From Aphelocoma coerulescens (lineage: Eukaryota; Chordata; Aves; Passeriformes; Corvidae), in assembly GCF_041296385.1 (NCBI RefSeq), contig NC_091014.1, positions 48,316,078 to 48,380,077 of the forward strand: a stretch of 64,000 nt of DNA, written 5' to 3'. Under the pieces are notes generated by a model, which saw nothing but the letters and a program-made list of their open reading frames with translations, did no database searches and was not told where the DNA came from. This document shows positions 23,080 to 35,232 of the stretch, piece after piece. The position numbers and the translations under genes were made by a program. The stretch's first letter is position 1. Every line of letters starts with the position of its first letter.

Positions 23080-26000
23080 TTGAGAAAACCACAAAGCCAG
23101 GAGCTCCAGGGACACTCACCATGTGAAAGGCAGGCCAAGTTGAGCACGATACAGTTAAAACCTTGCTCCCTCTTCTTCTTTCTGCTTGGAACTCGCCGTC
23201 GCCCAATGCCCCATTTCTGGCTCCAACTAGGGTTATGGTCGTGGTTACACCTAGTGTTAGGGTTTGAGAAATCCACAAAGCCAGGAGCTCCGGGGATACT
23301 CAGCATGTGAAAGGCAGGCCAAGCTTATCGCAGCACAAGCAAAACCTTGCTCCCTCTTCTTCTTTCTGCTTGGAACTTGCCACAGCCCAATGCCCGATTT
23401 CTGGCTCAAACTAGGGTTAGGGTTAGGGTTAGGGTTACGCCTAGGGTTAGGCTTGAGAAAACCACAAAGCCAGGAGCTCCAGGGATACTCCCCATGCGAA
23501 AGGCAGGCCAAGCTTATCTCAGCACAGCCAAAACCTTGCTCCCTCTTCTTCATTCTTCTTGGAACTTGCCACAGCCCAATGCCCGATTTCTGGCTCAAAC
23601 TAGGGTTAGGGTTAGGGTTAGGGTTACGCCTAGGGTTAGGCTTGAGAAAACCACAAAGCCAGGAGCTCCAGGGACACTCGCCATGTGAAAGGCAGGCCAA
23701 GTTGAGCACGATACAGTTAAAACCTTGCTCCCTCTTCCTCTTTCTGCTTGGAACTCACCGCCACCCAATGCCCCATTTCTGGCCCAAACTTCGGTTATGT
23801 TTATGGTTACACCTAGTGTTAGGATTTGAGAAATCCACAAAGCCAGGAGCTCCAGGGATACTCAGCATGCGAAAGGCAGGCCAAGCTTATCGCAGCACAG
23901 CCAAAACCTTGCTCCCTCTTCTTCATTCTTCTTGGAAGTCGCCACAACCCAATGCCTGATTTCTGGCTCAAACTAGGGTTAGGGTTAGGGTTAGGGTTAC
24001 GCCTAGGTTAAGGTTTGAGAAAACCACAAAGCCAGGAGCTCCAGGGACACTCACCATGTGAAAGGCAGGCCAAGTTGAGCACGATACAGTTAAAAGCTTG
24101 CTCCCTCTTCTTCTTTCTGCTTGGAACTCGCCGCCGCCCAATGCCCCATTTCTGGCTCCAACTAGGGTTATGGTCGTGGCAACACCTAGTGTTAGGGTTT
24201 GAGAAATCCACAAAGCCAGGAGCTCCGGGGATACTCAGCATGTGAAAGGCAGGCCAAGCTTATCGCAGCACAAGCAAAACCTTGCTCCCTCTTCTTCTTT
24301 CTGCTTGGAACTTGCAGCCGCCCAATGCCCCATTTCTGGCTCAATCTAGGGTTAGGGTTAGGGTTAGGGTTACGCCTAGGGTTAGGCTTGAGAAAACCAC
24401 AAAGCCAGGAGCTCCAGGGATACTCCCCATGCGAAAGGCAGGCCAAGCTTATCGCAGCACAGCCAAAACCTTGCTCCCTCTTCTTCATTCTTCTTGGAAC
24501 TTGCCACAGCCCAATGCCCGATTTCTGTCTCAATCTAGGGTTAGGGTTACGCCTAGGGTTAGGCTTGAGAAAACCACAAAGCCAGGAGCTCCAGGGACAC
24601 TCACCATGCGAAAGGCAGGCCAAGTTGAGCACGATACAGTTAAAACCTTGCTCCCTCTTCTTCTTTCTGCTTGGAACTCACCGCCGCCCAATGCCCCATT
24701 TCTGGCTCCAACTAGGTTATGGTTATGGTTACACCTAGTGTTAGGGTTTGAGAAATCCACAAAACCAGGAGCTCCAGGGATACTCAGAATGCGAAAGGCA
24801 GGCCAAGCTTATCGCAGCACAGCCAAAACCTTGCTCCCACTTCTTCATTCTTCTTGGAAGTCGCCACAACCCAATGCCTGATTTCTGGCTCAACCTAGGG
24901 TTAGGGTTAGGGTTAGGGTTACGCCTAGGGTTAGGCTTGAGAAAACCACAAAGCCAGGAGCTCCAGGGATACTCCCCATGCGAAAGGCAGGCCAAGCTTA
25001 TCGCAGCACAGCCAAAACCTTGCTCCCTCTTCTTCTTTCTGCTTGAAGCTTGCCACAGCCCAATGCCCGATTTCTGGCTCAAACTAGGGTTATGGTCGTG
25101 GTTACACCGAGTGTTAGGGTTTGAGAAATCCACAAAGCCAGGAGCTCCAGGGACACTCACCATGCGAAAGGCAGGCCAAGCTTATCGCAGCACAGCCAAA
25201 ACCTTGCTCCCACTTCTTCATTCTTATTGGAATTCACCACAGCCCAATGCCCGATTTCTGGCTCAAACTAGGGTTAGGGTTACGCCTAGGGTTAGGCTTG
25301 AGAAAACCACAAAGCCAGGAGCTCCAGGGACACTCACCATGCGAAAGGCAGGCCAAGTTGAGCACGATACAGTTAAAACCTTGCTCCCTCTTCTTCTTTC
25401 TGCTTGGAACTCGCCGCCGCCCAATGCCCCATTTCTGGCTCAAACTAGGGTTATGGTCGTGGTTAGACCTAGTGTTAGGGTTTGAGAAATCCACAAAGCC
25501 AGGAGCTCCAGGGATACTCACCATGTGAAAGGCAGGCCAAGTTGAGCACGATACAGTTAAAACCTTGCTCCCTCTTCTTCTTTCTGCTTGGAACTCGCCG
25601 CCGCCCAATGCCCCATTTCTGGCTCAAACTAGGGTTATGGTCGTGGTTACACCTAGTGTTAGGGTTTGAGAAATCCACAAAGCCAGGAGCTCCAGGGACA
25701 CTCACCATGCGAAAGGCAGGCCAAGCTTATCGCAGCACAGCCAAAACCTTGCTCCCTCTTCTTCATTCTTATTGGAATTCACCACAGCCCAATGCCCGAT
25801 TTCTGGCTCAAACTAGGGTTAGGGTTAGGGTTAGGGTTACGCCTAGGGTTAGGCTTGAGAAAACCACAAAGCCAGGAGCTCCAGAGATACTCCCCATGCG
25901 AAAGGAAGGCCAAACTTATCGCAGCACAGCCAAAACCTTGCTCCCACTTCTTCATTCTTCTTGGAATTTGATACAGCCCAATGCCCGATTTCTGGCTCAA

Positions 26001-29000
26001 TCTAGTGTTAGGATTACGCCTTGGGTGAGGCTTGAGAAAACCACAAAGCCAGGAGCTCCAGGGACACTCACCATGCGAAAGGCAGGCCAAGTTGAGCACG
26101 ATACAGTTAAAAGCTTGCTCCCTCTTCTTCTTTCTGCTTGGAACTCACCGCCGCCCAATGCCCCATTTCTGGCTCAAACTAGGTTATGGTTATGGTTACA
26201 CCTAGTGTTAGGGTTTGAGAAATCCATAAAACCAGGAGCTCCAGGGATACTCAGCATGCGAAAGGCAGGCCAAGCTTATCGCAGCACAGCCAAAACCTTG
26301 CTCCCACTTCTTCATTCTTCTTGGAAGTTGCCACAACCCAATGCCTGATTTCTGGCTCAATCTAGGGTTAGGGTTAGGGTTAGGGTTATGCCTAGGGTTA
26401 GGCTTGAGAAAACCACAAAGCCAGGAGCTCGAGGGATACTCCCCATGCGAAAGGCAGGCCAAGCTTATCGCAGCACAGCCAAAACCTTGCTCTCACTTCT
26501 TCATTCTTCTTGGGATTCACCACAGCCCAATGCCCGATTTCTGGCTCAAACTAGGGTTAGGGTTACGCCTAGGGTTAGGCTTGAGAAAACCACAAAGCCA
26601 GGAGCTCCAGGGACACTCACCATGTGAAAGGCAGGCCAAGTTGAGCACGATACAGTTAAAACCTTGCTCCCTCTTCCTCTTTCTGCTTGGAACTCACCGC
26701 CACCCAATGCCCCATTTCTGGCCCAAACTTCGGTTATGTTTATGGTTACACCTAGTGTTAGGATTTGAGAAATCCACAAAGCCAGGAGCTCCAGGGATAC
26801 TCAGCATGCGAAAGGCAGGCCAAGCTTATCGCAGCACAGCCAATACCTTGCTCCCTCTTCTTCATTCTTCTTGGAAGTCGCCACAACCCAATGCCTGATT
26901 TCTTGCTCAAACTAGGGTTAGGGTTAGGGTTAGGGTTACGCCTAGGTTAAGGTTTGAGAAAACCACAAAGCCAGGAGCTCCAGGGACACTCACCATGTGA
27001 AAGGCAGGCCAAGTTGAGCACGATACAGTTAAAACCTTGCTCCCTCTTCTTCTTTCTGCTTGGAACTCGCCGTCGCCCAATGCCCCATTTCTGGCTCCAA
27101 CTAGGGTTATGGTCGTGGTTACACCTAGTGTTAGGGTTTGAGAAATCCACAAAGCCAGGAGCTCCGGGGATACTCAGCATGTGAAAGGCAGGCCAAGCTT
27201 ATCGCAGCACAAGCAAAACCTTGCTCCCTCTTCTTCTTTCTGCTTGGAACTTGCCACAGCCCAATGCCCGATTTCTGGCTCAAACTAGGGTTAGGGTTAG
27301 GGTTAGGGTTACGCCTAGGGTTAGGCTTGAGAAAACCACAAAGCCAGGAGCTCCAGGGATACTCCCCATGCGAAAGGCAGGCCAAGCTTATCTCAGCACA
27401 GCCAAAACCTTGCTCCCTCTTCTTCATTCTTCTTGGAACTTGCCACAGCCCAATGCCCGATTTCTGGCTCAAACTAGGGTTAGGGTTAGGGTTAGGGTTA
27501 CGCCTAGGGTTAGGCTTGAGAAAACCACAAAGCCAGGAGCTCCAGGGACACTCGCCATGTGAAAGGCAGGCCAAGTTGAGCACGATACAGTTAAAACCTT
27601 GCTCCCTCTTCCTCTTTCTGCTTGGAACTCACCGCCACCCAATGCCCCATTTCTGGCCCAAACTTCGGTTATGTTTATGGTTACACCTAGTGTTAGGATT
27701 TGAGAAATCCACAAAGCCAGGAGCTCCAGGGATACTCAGCATGCGAAAGGCAGGCCAAGCTTATCGCAGCACAGCCAAAACCTTGCTCCCTCTTCTTCAT
27801 TCTTCTTGGAAGTCGCCACAACCCAATGCCTGATTTCTGGCTCAAACTAGGGTTAGGGTTAGGGTTAGGGTTACGCCTAGGTTAAGGTTTGAGAAAACCA
27901 CAAAGCCAGGAGCTCCAGGGACACTCACCATGTGAAAGGCAGGCCAAGTTGAGCACGATACAGTTAAAACCTTGCTCCCTCTTCTTCTTTCTGCTTGGAA
28001 CTCGCCGCCGCCCAATGCCCCATTTCTGGCTCCAACTAGGGTTATGGTCGTGGCAACACCTAGTGTTAGGGTTTGAGAAATCCACAAAGCCAGGAGCTCC
28101 GGGGATACTCAGCATGTGAAAGGCAGGCCAAGCTTATCGCAGCACAAGCAAAACCTTGCTCCCTCTTCTTCTTTCTGCTTGGAACTTGCAGCCGCCCAAT
28201 GCCCCATTTCTGGCTCAATCTAGGGTTAGGGTTAGGGTTAGGGTTACGCCTAGGGTTAGGCTTGAGAAAACCACAAAGCCAGGAGCTCCAGGGATACTCC
28301 CCATGCGAAAGGCAGGCCAAGCTTATCGCAGCACAGCCAAAACCTTGCTCCCTCTTCTTCATTCTTCTTGGAACTTGCCACAGCCCAATGCCCGATTTCT
28401 GTCTCAATCTAGGGTTAGGGTTACGCCTAGGGTTAGGCTTGAGAAAACCACAAAGCCAGGAGCTCCAGGGACACTCACCATGCGAAAGGCAGGCCAAGTT
28501 GAGCACGATACAGTTAAAACCTTGCTCCCTCTTCTTCTTTCTGCTTGGAACTCACCGCCGCCAAATGCCCCATTTCTGGCTCAAACTAGGTTATGGTTAT
28601 GGTTACACCTAGTGTTAGGGTTTGAGAAATCCACAAAGCCAGGAGCTCCAGGGATACTCAGCATGCGAAAGGCAGGCCAAGCTTATCGCAGCACAGCCAA
28701 AACCTTGCTCCCACTTCTTCATTCTTCTTGGAAGTCGCCACAACCCAATGCCTGATTTCTGGCTCAATCTAGGGTTAGGGTTAGGGTTAGGGTTACACCT
28801 AGGGTTAGGCTTGAGAAAACCACAAAGCCAGGAGCTCCAGGGATACTCCCCATGCGAAAGGCAGGCCAAGCTTATCGCAGCACAGCCAAAACCTTGCTCC
28901 CACTTCTTCATTCTTATTGGAATTCACCACAGCCCAATGCCCGATTTCTGGCTCAAACTAGGGTTAGGGTTACGCCTAGGGTTAGGCTTGAGAAAACCAC

Positions 29001-30094
29001 AAAGCCAGGAGCTCCAGGGACACTCACCATGCGAAAGGCAGGCCAAGTTGAGCACGATACAGTTAAAACCTTGCTCCCTCTTCCTCTTTCTGCTTGGAAC
29101 TCACCGCCGCCCAATGCCCCATTTCTAGCTCAAAATAGGGTTATGGTCGTGGTTACACCTAGTGTTAGGATTTGAGAAATCCACAAAGCCAGGAGCTCCA
29201 GGGATACTCCCCATGCGAAAGGCAGGCCAAGCTTATCGCAGCACAGCCAAAACCTTGCTCCCACTTCTTCATTCTTATTGGAATTCACCACAGCCCAATG
29301 CCCGATTTCTGGCTCAAACTAGGGTTAGGGTTACGCCTAGGGTTAGGCTTGAGAAAACCACAAAGCCAGGAGCTCCAGGGACACCCACCATGCGAAAGGC
29401 AGGCCAAGTTGAGCACGATACAGTTAAAACCTTGCTCCCTCTTCCTCTTTCTGCTTGGAACTCACCGCCGCCCAATGCCCCATTTCTGGCCCAAACTTCG
29501 GTTATGTTTATGGTTACACCTAGTGTTAGGATTTGAGAAATCCACAAAGCCAGGAGCTCCAGGGATACTCAGCATGCGAAAGGCAGGCCAAGCTTATCGC
29601 AGCACAGCCAATACCTTGCTCCCTCTTCTTCATTCTTCTTGGAAGTCGCCACAACCCAATGCCTGATTTCTGGCTCAAACTAGGGTTAGGGTTAGGGTTA
29701 GGGTTACGCCTAGGTTAAGGTTTGAGAAAACCACAAAGCCAGGAGCTCCAGGGACACTCACCATGTGAAAGGCAGGCCAAGTTGAGCACGATACAGTTAA
29801 AACCTTGCTCCCTCTTCTTCTTTCTGCTTGGAACTCGCCGTCGCCCAATGCCCCATTTCTGGCTCCAACTAGGGTTATGGTCGTGGTTACACCTAGTGTT
29901 AGGGTTTGAGAAATCCACAAAGCCAGGAGCTCCGGGGATACTCAGCATGTGAAAGGCAGGCCAAGCTTATCGCAGCACAAGCAAAACCTTGCTCCCTCTT
30001 CTTCTTTCTGCTTGGAACTTGCCACAGCCCAATGCCCGATTTCTGGCTCAAACTAGGGTTAGGGTTAGGGTTAGGGTTACGCCTAGGGTTAGGC
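23080..30094 (+). repeat. 41-mer compound HOR, copy 2 (incomplete, 38 monomers)
   Basis: The block repeats 15515-22529 at a constant offset of +7565 bp. Junction markers at 15515, 16450, 19389, 20324 and 22157 return at 23080, 24015, 26954, 27889 and 29722. Shared private variants such as CCGCCAAATGCC (20993 and 28558) and GTGGCAACACC (20485 and 28050) confirm homology. Copy-specific changes include AAAAGCTTGC near 24093 (a new HindIII-type site), GCTCGAGGG near 26427 and CTCCAACTAGGTTATGG near 24707. The offset breaks at 30095, where an alpha monomer resembling the one at 15888 is found instead of the expected 22530 type. Confidence 0.88.
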
Positions 30095-32299
30095 TTGAGA
30101 AAACCACAAAGCCAGGAGCTCCAGGGATACTCCCCATGCGAAAGGCAGGCCAAGCTTATCTCAGCACAGCCAAAACCTTGCTCCCTCTTCTTCATTCTTC
30201 TTGGAACTTGCCACAGCCCAATGCCCGATTTCTGGCTCAAACTAGGGTTAGGGTTAGGGTTAGGGTTACGCCTAGGGTTAGGCTTGAGAAAACCACAAAG
30301 CCAGGAGCTCCAGGGACACTCACCATGCGAAAGGCAGGCCAAGTTGAGCACGATACAGTTAAAACCTTGCTCCCTCTTCCTCTTTCTGCTTGGAACTCAC
30401 CGCCACCCAATGCCCCATTTCTGGCCCAAACTTCGGTTATGTTTATGGTTACAACTAGTGTTAGGATTTGAGAAATCCACAAAGCCAGGAGCTCCAGGGA
30501 TACTCAGCATGCGAAAGGCAGGCCAAGCTTATCGCAGCACAGCCAAAACCTTGCTCCCTCTTCTTCATTCTTCTTGGAAGTCGCCACAACCCAATGCCTG
30601 ATTTCTGGCTCAATCTAGGGTTAGGGTTAGGGTTAGGGTTACGCCTAGGGTTAGGCTTGAGAAAACCACAAAGCCAGGAGCTCCAGGGATACTCCCCATG
30701 CGAAAGGCAGGCCAAGCTTATCGCAGCACAGCCAAAACCTTGCTCCCACTTCTTCATTCTTATTGGAATTCACCACAGCCCAATGCCTGATTTCTGGCTC
30801 AAACTAGGCTTAGGGTTACGCCTAGGGTTAGGCTTGAGAAAACCACAAAGCCAGGAGCTCCAGGGACACTCACCATGTGAAAGGCAGGCCAAGTTGAGCA
30901 CGATACAGTTAAAACCTTGCTCCCTCTTCTTCTTTCTGCTTGGAACTCGCCGCCGCCCAATGCCCCATTTCTGGCTCCAACTAGGGTTATGGTCGTGGTA
31001 ACACCTAGTGTTAGGGTTTGAGAAATCCACAAAGCCAGGAGCTCCGGGGATACTCAGCATGTGAAAGGCAGGCCAAGCTTATCGCAGCACAAGCAAAACC
31101 TTGCTCCCTCTTCTTCTTTCTGCTTGGAACTCACCGCCGCCCAATGCCCCATTTCTGGCTCAAACTAGGTTATGGTTATGGTTACACCTAGTGTTAGGAT
31201 TTGAGAAATCCACAAAGCCAGGAGCTCCAGGGATACTCAGCATGCGAAAGGCAGGCCAAGCTTATCGCAGCACAGCCAAAACCTTGCTCCCACTTCTTCA
31301 TTCTTCTTGGAAGTCGCCACAACCCAATGCCTGATTTCTGGCTCAATCTAGGGTTAGGGTTAGGGTTAGGGTTACGCCTAGGGTTAGGCTTGAGAAAACC
31401 ACAAAGCCAGGAGCTCCAGGGACACTCACCATGCGAAAGGCAGGCCAAGTTGAGCACGATACAGTTAAAACCTTGCTCCCTCTTCTTCTTTCTGCTTGGA
31501 ACTCACCGCCGCCCAATGCCCCATTTCTGGCTCAAACTAGGTTATGGTTATGGTTACACCTAGTGTTAGGGTTTGAGAAATCCACAAACCCAGGAGCTCC
31601 AGGGATACTCAGCATGCGAAAGGCAGGCCAAGCTTATCGCAGCACAGCCAAAACCTTGCTCCCACTTCTTCATTCTTCTTGGAAGTCGCCACAACCCAAT
31701 GCCTGATTTCTGGCTCAATCTAGGGTTAGGGTTAGGGTTAGGGTTACGCCTAGGGTTAGGCTTGAGAAAACCACAAAGCCAGGAGCTCCAGGGATACTCC
31801 CCATGCGAAAGGCAGGCCAAGCTTATCGCAGCACAGCCAAAACCTTGCTCCCACTTCTTCATTCTTCTTGGAATTCACCACAGCCCAATGCCCGATTTCT
31901 GGCTCAAACTAGGGTTAGGGTTACGCCTAGGGTTAGGCTTGAGAAAACCACAAAGCCAGGAGCTCCAGGGACACTCACCATGCGAAAGGCAGGCCAAGTT
32001 GAGCACGATACAGTTAAAACCTTGCTCCCTCTTCCTCTTTCTGCTTGGAACTCACCGCCGCCCAATGCCCCATTTCTAGCTCAAAATAGGGTTATGGTCG
32101 TGGTTACACCTAGTGTTAGGATTTGAGAAATCCACAAAGCCAGGAGCTCCAGGGATACTCCCCATGCGAAAGGCAGGCCAAGCTTATCGCAGCACAGCCA
32201 AAACCTTGCTCCCACTTCTTCATTCTTATTGGAATTCACCACAGCCCAATGCCCGATTTCTGGCTCAAACTAGGGTTAGGGTTACGCCTAGGGTTAGGC
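30095..32299 (+). repeat. Rearranged transition segment between HOR domains
   Basis: Monomers start at 30095, 30284, 30468, 30657, 30834, 31018, 31201, 31390, 31573, 31762, 31939 and 32123. Pieces can be traced to different sources. The ACAACTAGTG variant near 30450 is otherwise seen near 4850 in HOR copy 1. The monomers from 31573 to about 32.2 kb match 21057-21.7 kb at +10516 bp. The 31018 monomer is an alpha-beta chimera. The order of pieces matches no complete HOR, so this is a mosaic. Confidence 0.8.
31018..31200 (+). repeat. Chimeric monomer: alpha 5' half with beta 3' half (183 bp)
   Basis: The 5' half has CTCCGGGGATACTCAGC, CATGTGAAAGG and AGCTTATCGCAGCACAAGC, as in the alpha monomer of HOR position 2. 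After the pyrimidine tract it switches to CTCACCGCCGCCCAATGCCCC and the beta tail CTAGGTTATGGTTATGG. The switch lies within the shared pyrimidine tract or TGCTTGGAACT. It was not seen elsewhere in the window, so it looks like a separate, recent exchange. Confidence 0.87.
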
Positions 32300-33021
32300 T
32301 TGAGAAAACCACAAAGCCAGGAGCTCCAGGGACACCCACCATGCGAAAGGCAGGCCAAGTTGAGCACGATACAGTTAAAACCTTGCTCCCTCTTCTTCTT
32401 TCTGCTTGGAACTCGCTGCCGCCCAATGCCCCATTTCTGGCTCAAAATAGGGTTATGGTTATGGTTACACCTAGTGTTAGGGTTTGAGAAATCCACAAAG
32501 CCAGGAGCTCCAGGGATACTCAGCATGCGAAAGGCAGGCCAAGCTTATCGCAGCACAAGCAAAACCTTGCTCCCTCTTCTTCATGCTTCTTGGAACTTGC
32601 CACAGCCCAATGCCCGATTTCTGTCTCAAACTAGGGTTAGGGTTACGCCTAGGGTTAGGCTTGAGAAAACCACAAAGCCAGGAGCTCCAGGGACACCCAC
32701 CATGCGAAAGGCAGGCCAAGTTGAGCACGATACAGTTAAAACCTTGCTCCCTCTTCTTCTTTCTGCTTGGAACTCGCTGCCGCCCAATGCCCCATTTCTG
32801 GCTCAAAATAGGGTTATGGTTATGGTTACACCTAGTGTTAGGGTTTGAGAAATCCACAAAGCCAGGAGCTCCAGGGATACTCAGCATGCGAAAGGCAGGC
32901 CAAGCTTATCGCAGCACAAGCAAAACCTTGCTCCCTCTTCTTCATGCTTCTTGGAACTTGCCACAGCCCAATGCCCGATTTCTGTCTCAAACTAGGGTTA
33001 GGGTTACGCCTAGGGTTAGGC
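32300..33021 (+). repeat. Tandem duplication of a beta-alpha dimer (361 bp x 2)
   Basis: The dimer 32300-32660 (beta 184 + alpha 177) is followed directly by an apparently identical dimer, 32661-33021. Both carry GACACCCACC, CTCGCTGCCGCC, AAAATAGGGTTATGG, CTTCATGCTTCTTGG and CTGTCTCAAACTAGGG. In the 27-mer this pair is positions 9-10 and occurs once (2109-2469, 7065-7425, 12020-12380). The duplication is therefore local and recent. Confidence 0.9.
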
Positions 33022-35232
33022 TTGAGAAAACCACAAAGCCAGGAGCTCCAGGGACACTCACCATGCGAAAGGCAGGCCAAGTTGAGCACGATACAGTTAA
33101 AACCTTGCTCCCTCTTCTTCTTTCTGCTTGGAACTCGCCGCCGCCCAATGCCCCATTTCTGGCTCAAACTAGGTTATGGTTATGGTTACACCTAGTGTTA
33201 GGGTTTGAGAAATCCATAAAACCAGGAGCTCCAGGGATACTCAGCATGCGAAAGGCAGGCCAAGCTTATCGCAGCACAGCCAAAACCTTGCTCCCACTTC
33301 TTCATTCTTCTTGGAAGTCGCCACAACCCAATGCCTGATTTCTGGCTCAATCTAGGGTTAGGGTTAGGGTTAGGGTTACGCCTAGGGCTAGGCTTGAGAA
33401 AACCACAAAGCCAGGAGCTCCAGGGATACTCCCCATGCGAAAGGCAGGCCAAGTTGAGCACGATACAGTTAAAACCTTGCTCCCTCTTCTTCTTTCTGCT
33501 TGGAACTCACCGCCGCCCAATGCCCCATTTCTGGCTCAAACTAGGTTATGGTTATGGTTACACCTAGTGTTAGGGTTTGAGAAATCCACAAAACCAGGAG
33601 CTCCAGGGATACTCAGAATGCGAAAGGCAGGCCAAGCTTATCGCAGCACAGCCAAAACCTTGCTCCCAGTTCTTCATTCTTCTTGGAAGTCGCCACAACC
33701 CAATGCCTGATTTCTGGCTCAACCTAGGGTTAGGGTTAGGGTTAGGGTTACGCCTAGGGTTAGGCTTGAGAAAACCACAAAGCCAGGAGCTCCAGGGATA
33801 CTCCCCATGCGAAAGGCAGGCCAAGCTTATCGCAGCACAGCCAAAACCTTGCTCCCTCTTCTTCTTTCTGCTTGAAGCTTGCCACAGCCCAATGCCCGAT
33901 TTCTGGCTCAAACTAGGGTTATGGTCGTGGTTACACCGAGTGTTAGGGTTTGAGAAATCCACAAAGCCAGGAGCTCCAGGGACACTCACCATGCGAAAGG
34001 CAGGCCAAGCTTATCGCAGCACAGCCAAAACCTTGCTCCCACTTCTTCATTCTTATTGGAATTCACCACAGCCCAATGCCCGATTTCTGGCTCAAACTAG
34101 GGTTAGGGTTACGCCTAGGGTTAGGCTTGAGAAAACCACAAAGCCAGGAGCTCCAGGGATACTCACCATGCGAAAGGCAGGCCAAGTTGAGCACGATACA
34201 GTTAAAACCTTGCTCCCTCTTCTTCTTTCTGCTTGGAACTCGCCGCCGCCCAATGCCCCATTTCTGGCTCAAACTAGGGTTATGGTCGTGGTTAGACCTA
34301 GTGTTAGGGTTTGAGAAATCCACAAAGCCAGGAGCTCCAGGGATACTCACCATGTGAAAGGCAGGCCAAGTTGAGCACGATACAGTTAAAACCTTGCTCC
34401 CTCTTCTTCTTTCTGCTTGGAACTCGCCGCCGCCCAATGCCCCATTTCTGGCTCAAACTAGGGTTATGGTCGTGGTTACACCTAGTGTTAGGGTTTGAGA
34501 AATCCACAAAGCCAGGAGCTCCAGGGACACTCACCATGCGAAAGGCAGGCCAAGCTTATCGCAGCACAGCCAAAACCTTGCTCCCTCTTCTTCATTCTTA
34601 TTGGAATTCACCACAGCCCAATGCCCGATTTCTGGCTCAAACTAGGGTTAGGGTTAGGGTTAGGGTTACGCCTAGGGTTAGGCTTGAGAAAACCACAAAG
34701 CCAGGAGCTCCAGAGATACTCCCCATGCGAAAGGAAGGCCAAACTTATCGCAGCACAGCCAAAACCTTGCTCCCACTTCTTCATACTTCTTGGAATTTGA
34801 TACAGCCCAATGCCCGATTTCTGGCTCAATCTAGTGTTAGGATTACGCCTTGGGTGAGGCTTGAGAAAACCACAAAGCCAGGAGCTCCAGGGACACTCAC
34901 CATGCGAAAGGCAGGCCAAGTTGAGCACGATACAGTTAAAAGCTTGCTCCCTCTTCTTCTTTCTGCTTGGAACTCACCGCCGCCCAATGCCCCATTTCTG
35001 GCTCAAACTAGGTTATGGTTATGGTTACACCTAGTGTTAGGGTTTGAGAAATCCATAAAACCAGGAGCTCCAGGGATACTCAGCATGCGAAAGGCAGGCC
35101 AAGCTTATCGCAGCACAGCCAAAACCTTGCTCCCTCTTCTTCATTCTTCTTGGAAGTCGCCACAACCCAATGCCTGATTTCTGGCTCAAACTAGGGTTAG
35201 GGTTAGGGTTAGGGTTACGCCTAGGTTAAGGT
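33022..35232 (+). repeat. Shortened 27-mer segment (HOR positions 11-24 with two monomers lost)
   Basis: Monomers start at 33022, 33205, 33394, 33577, 33766, 33950, 34127, 34311, 34495, 34684, 34861 and 35044. The 33394 monomer begins with the position-13 junction CCTAGGGCTAGG but ends with the position-15 tail CTAGGTTATGG, so positions 13 and 15 are fused and position 14 is gone. After that the order follows positions 16-24 (compare 13309-14964) and meets the position-1 junction GCCTAGGTTAAGG at 35233, skipping positions 25-27. This is the last occurrence of that junction in the window. Confidence 0.87.
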
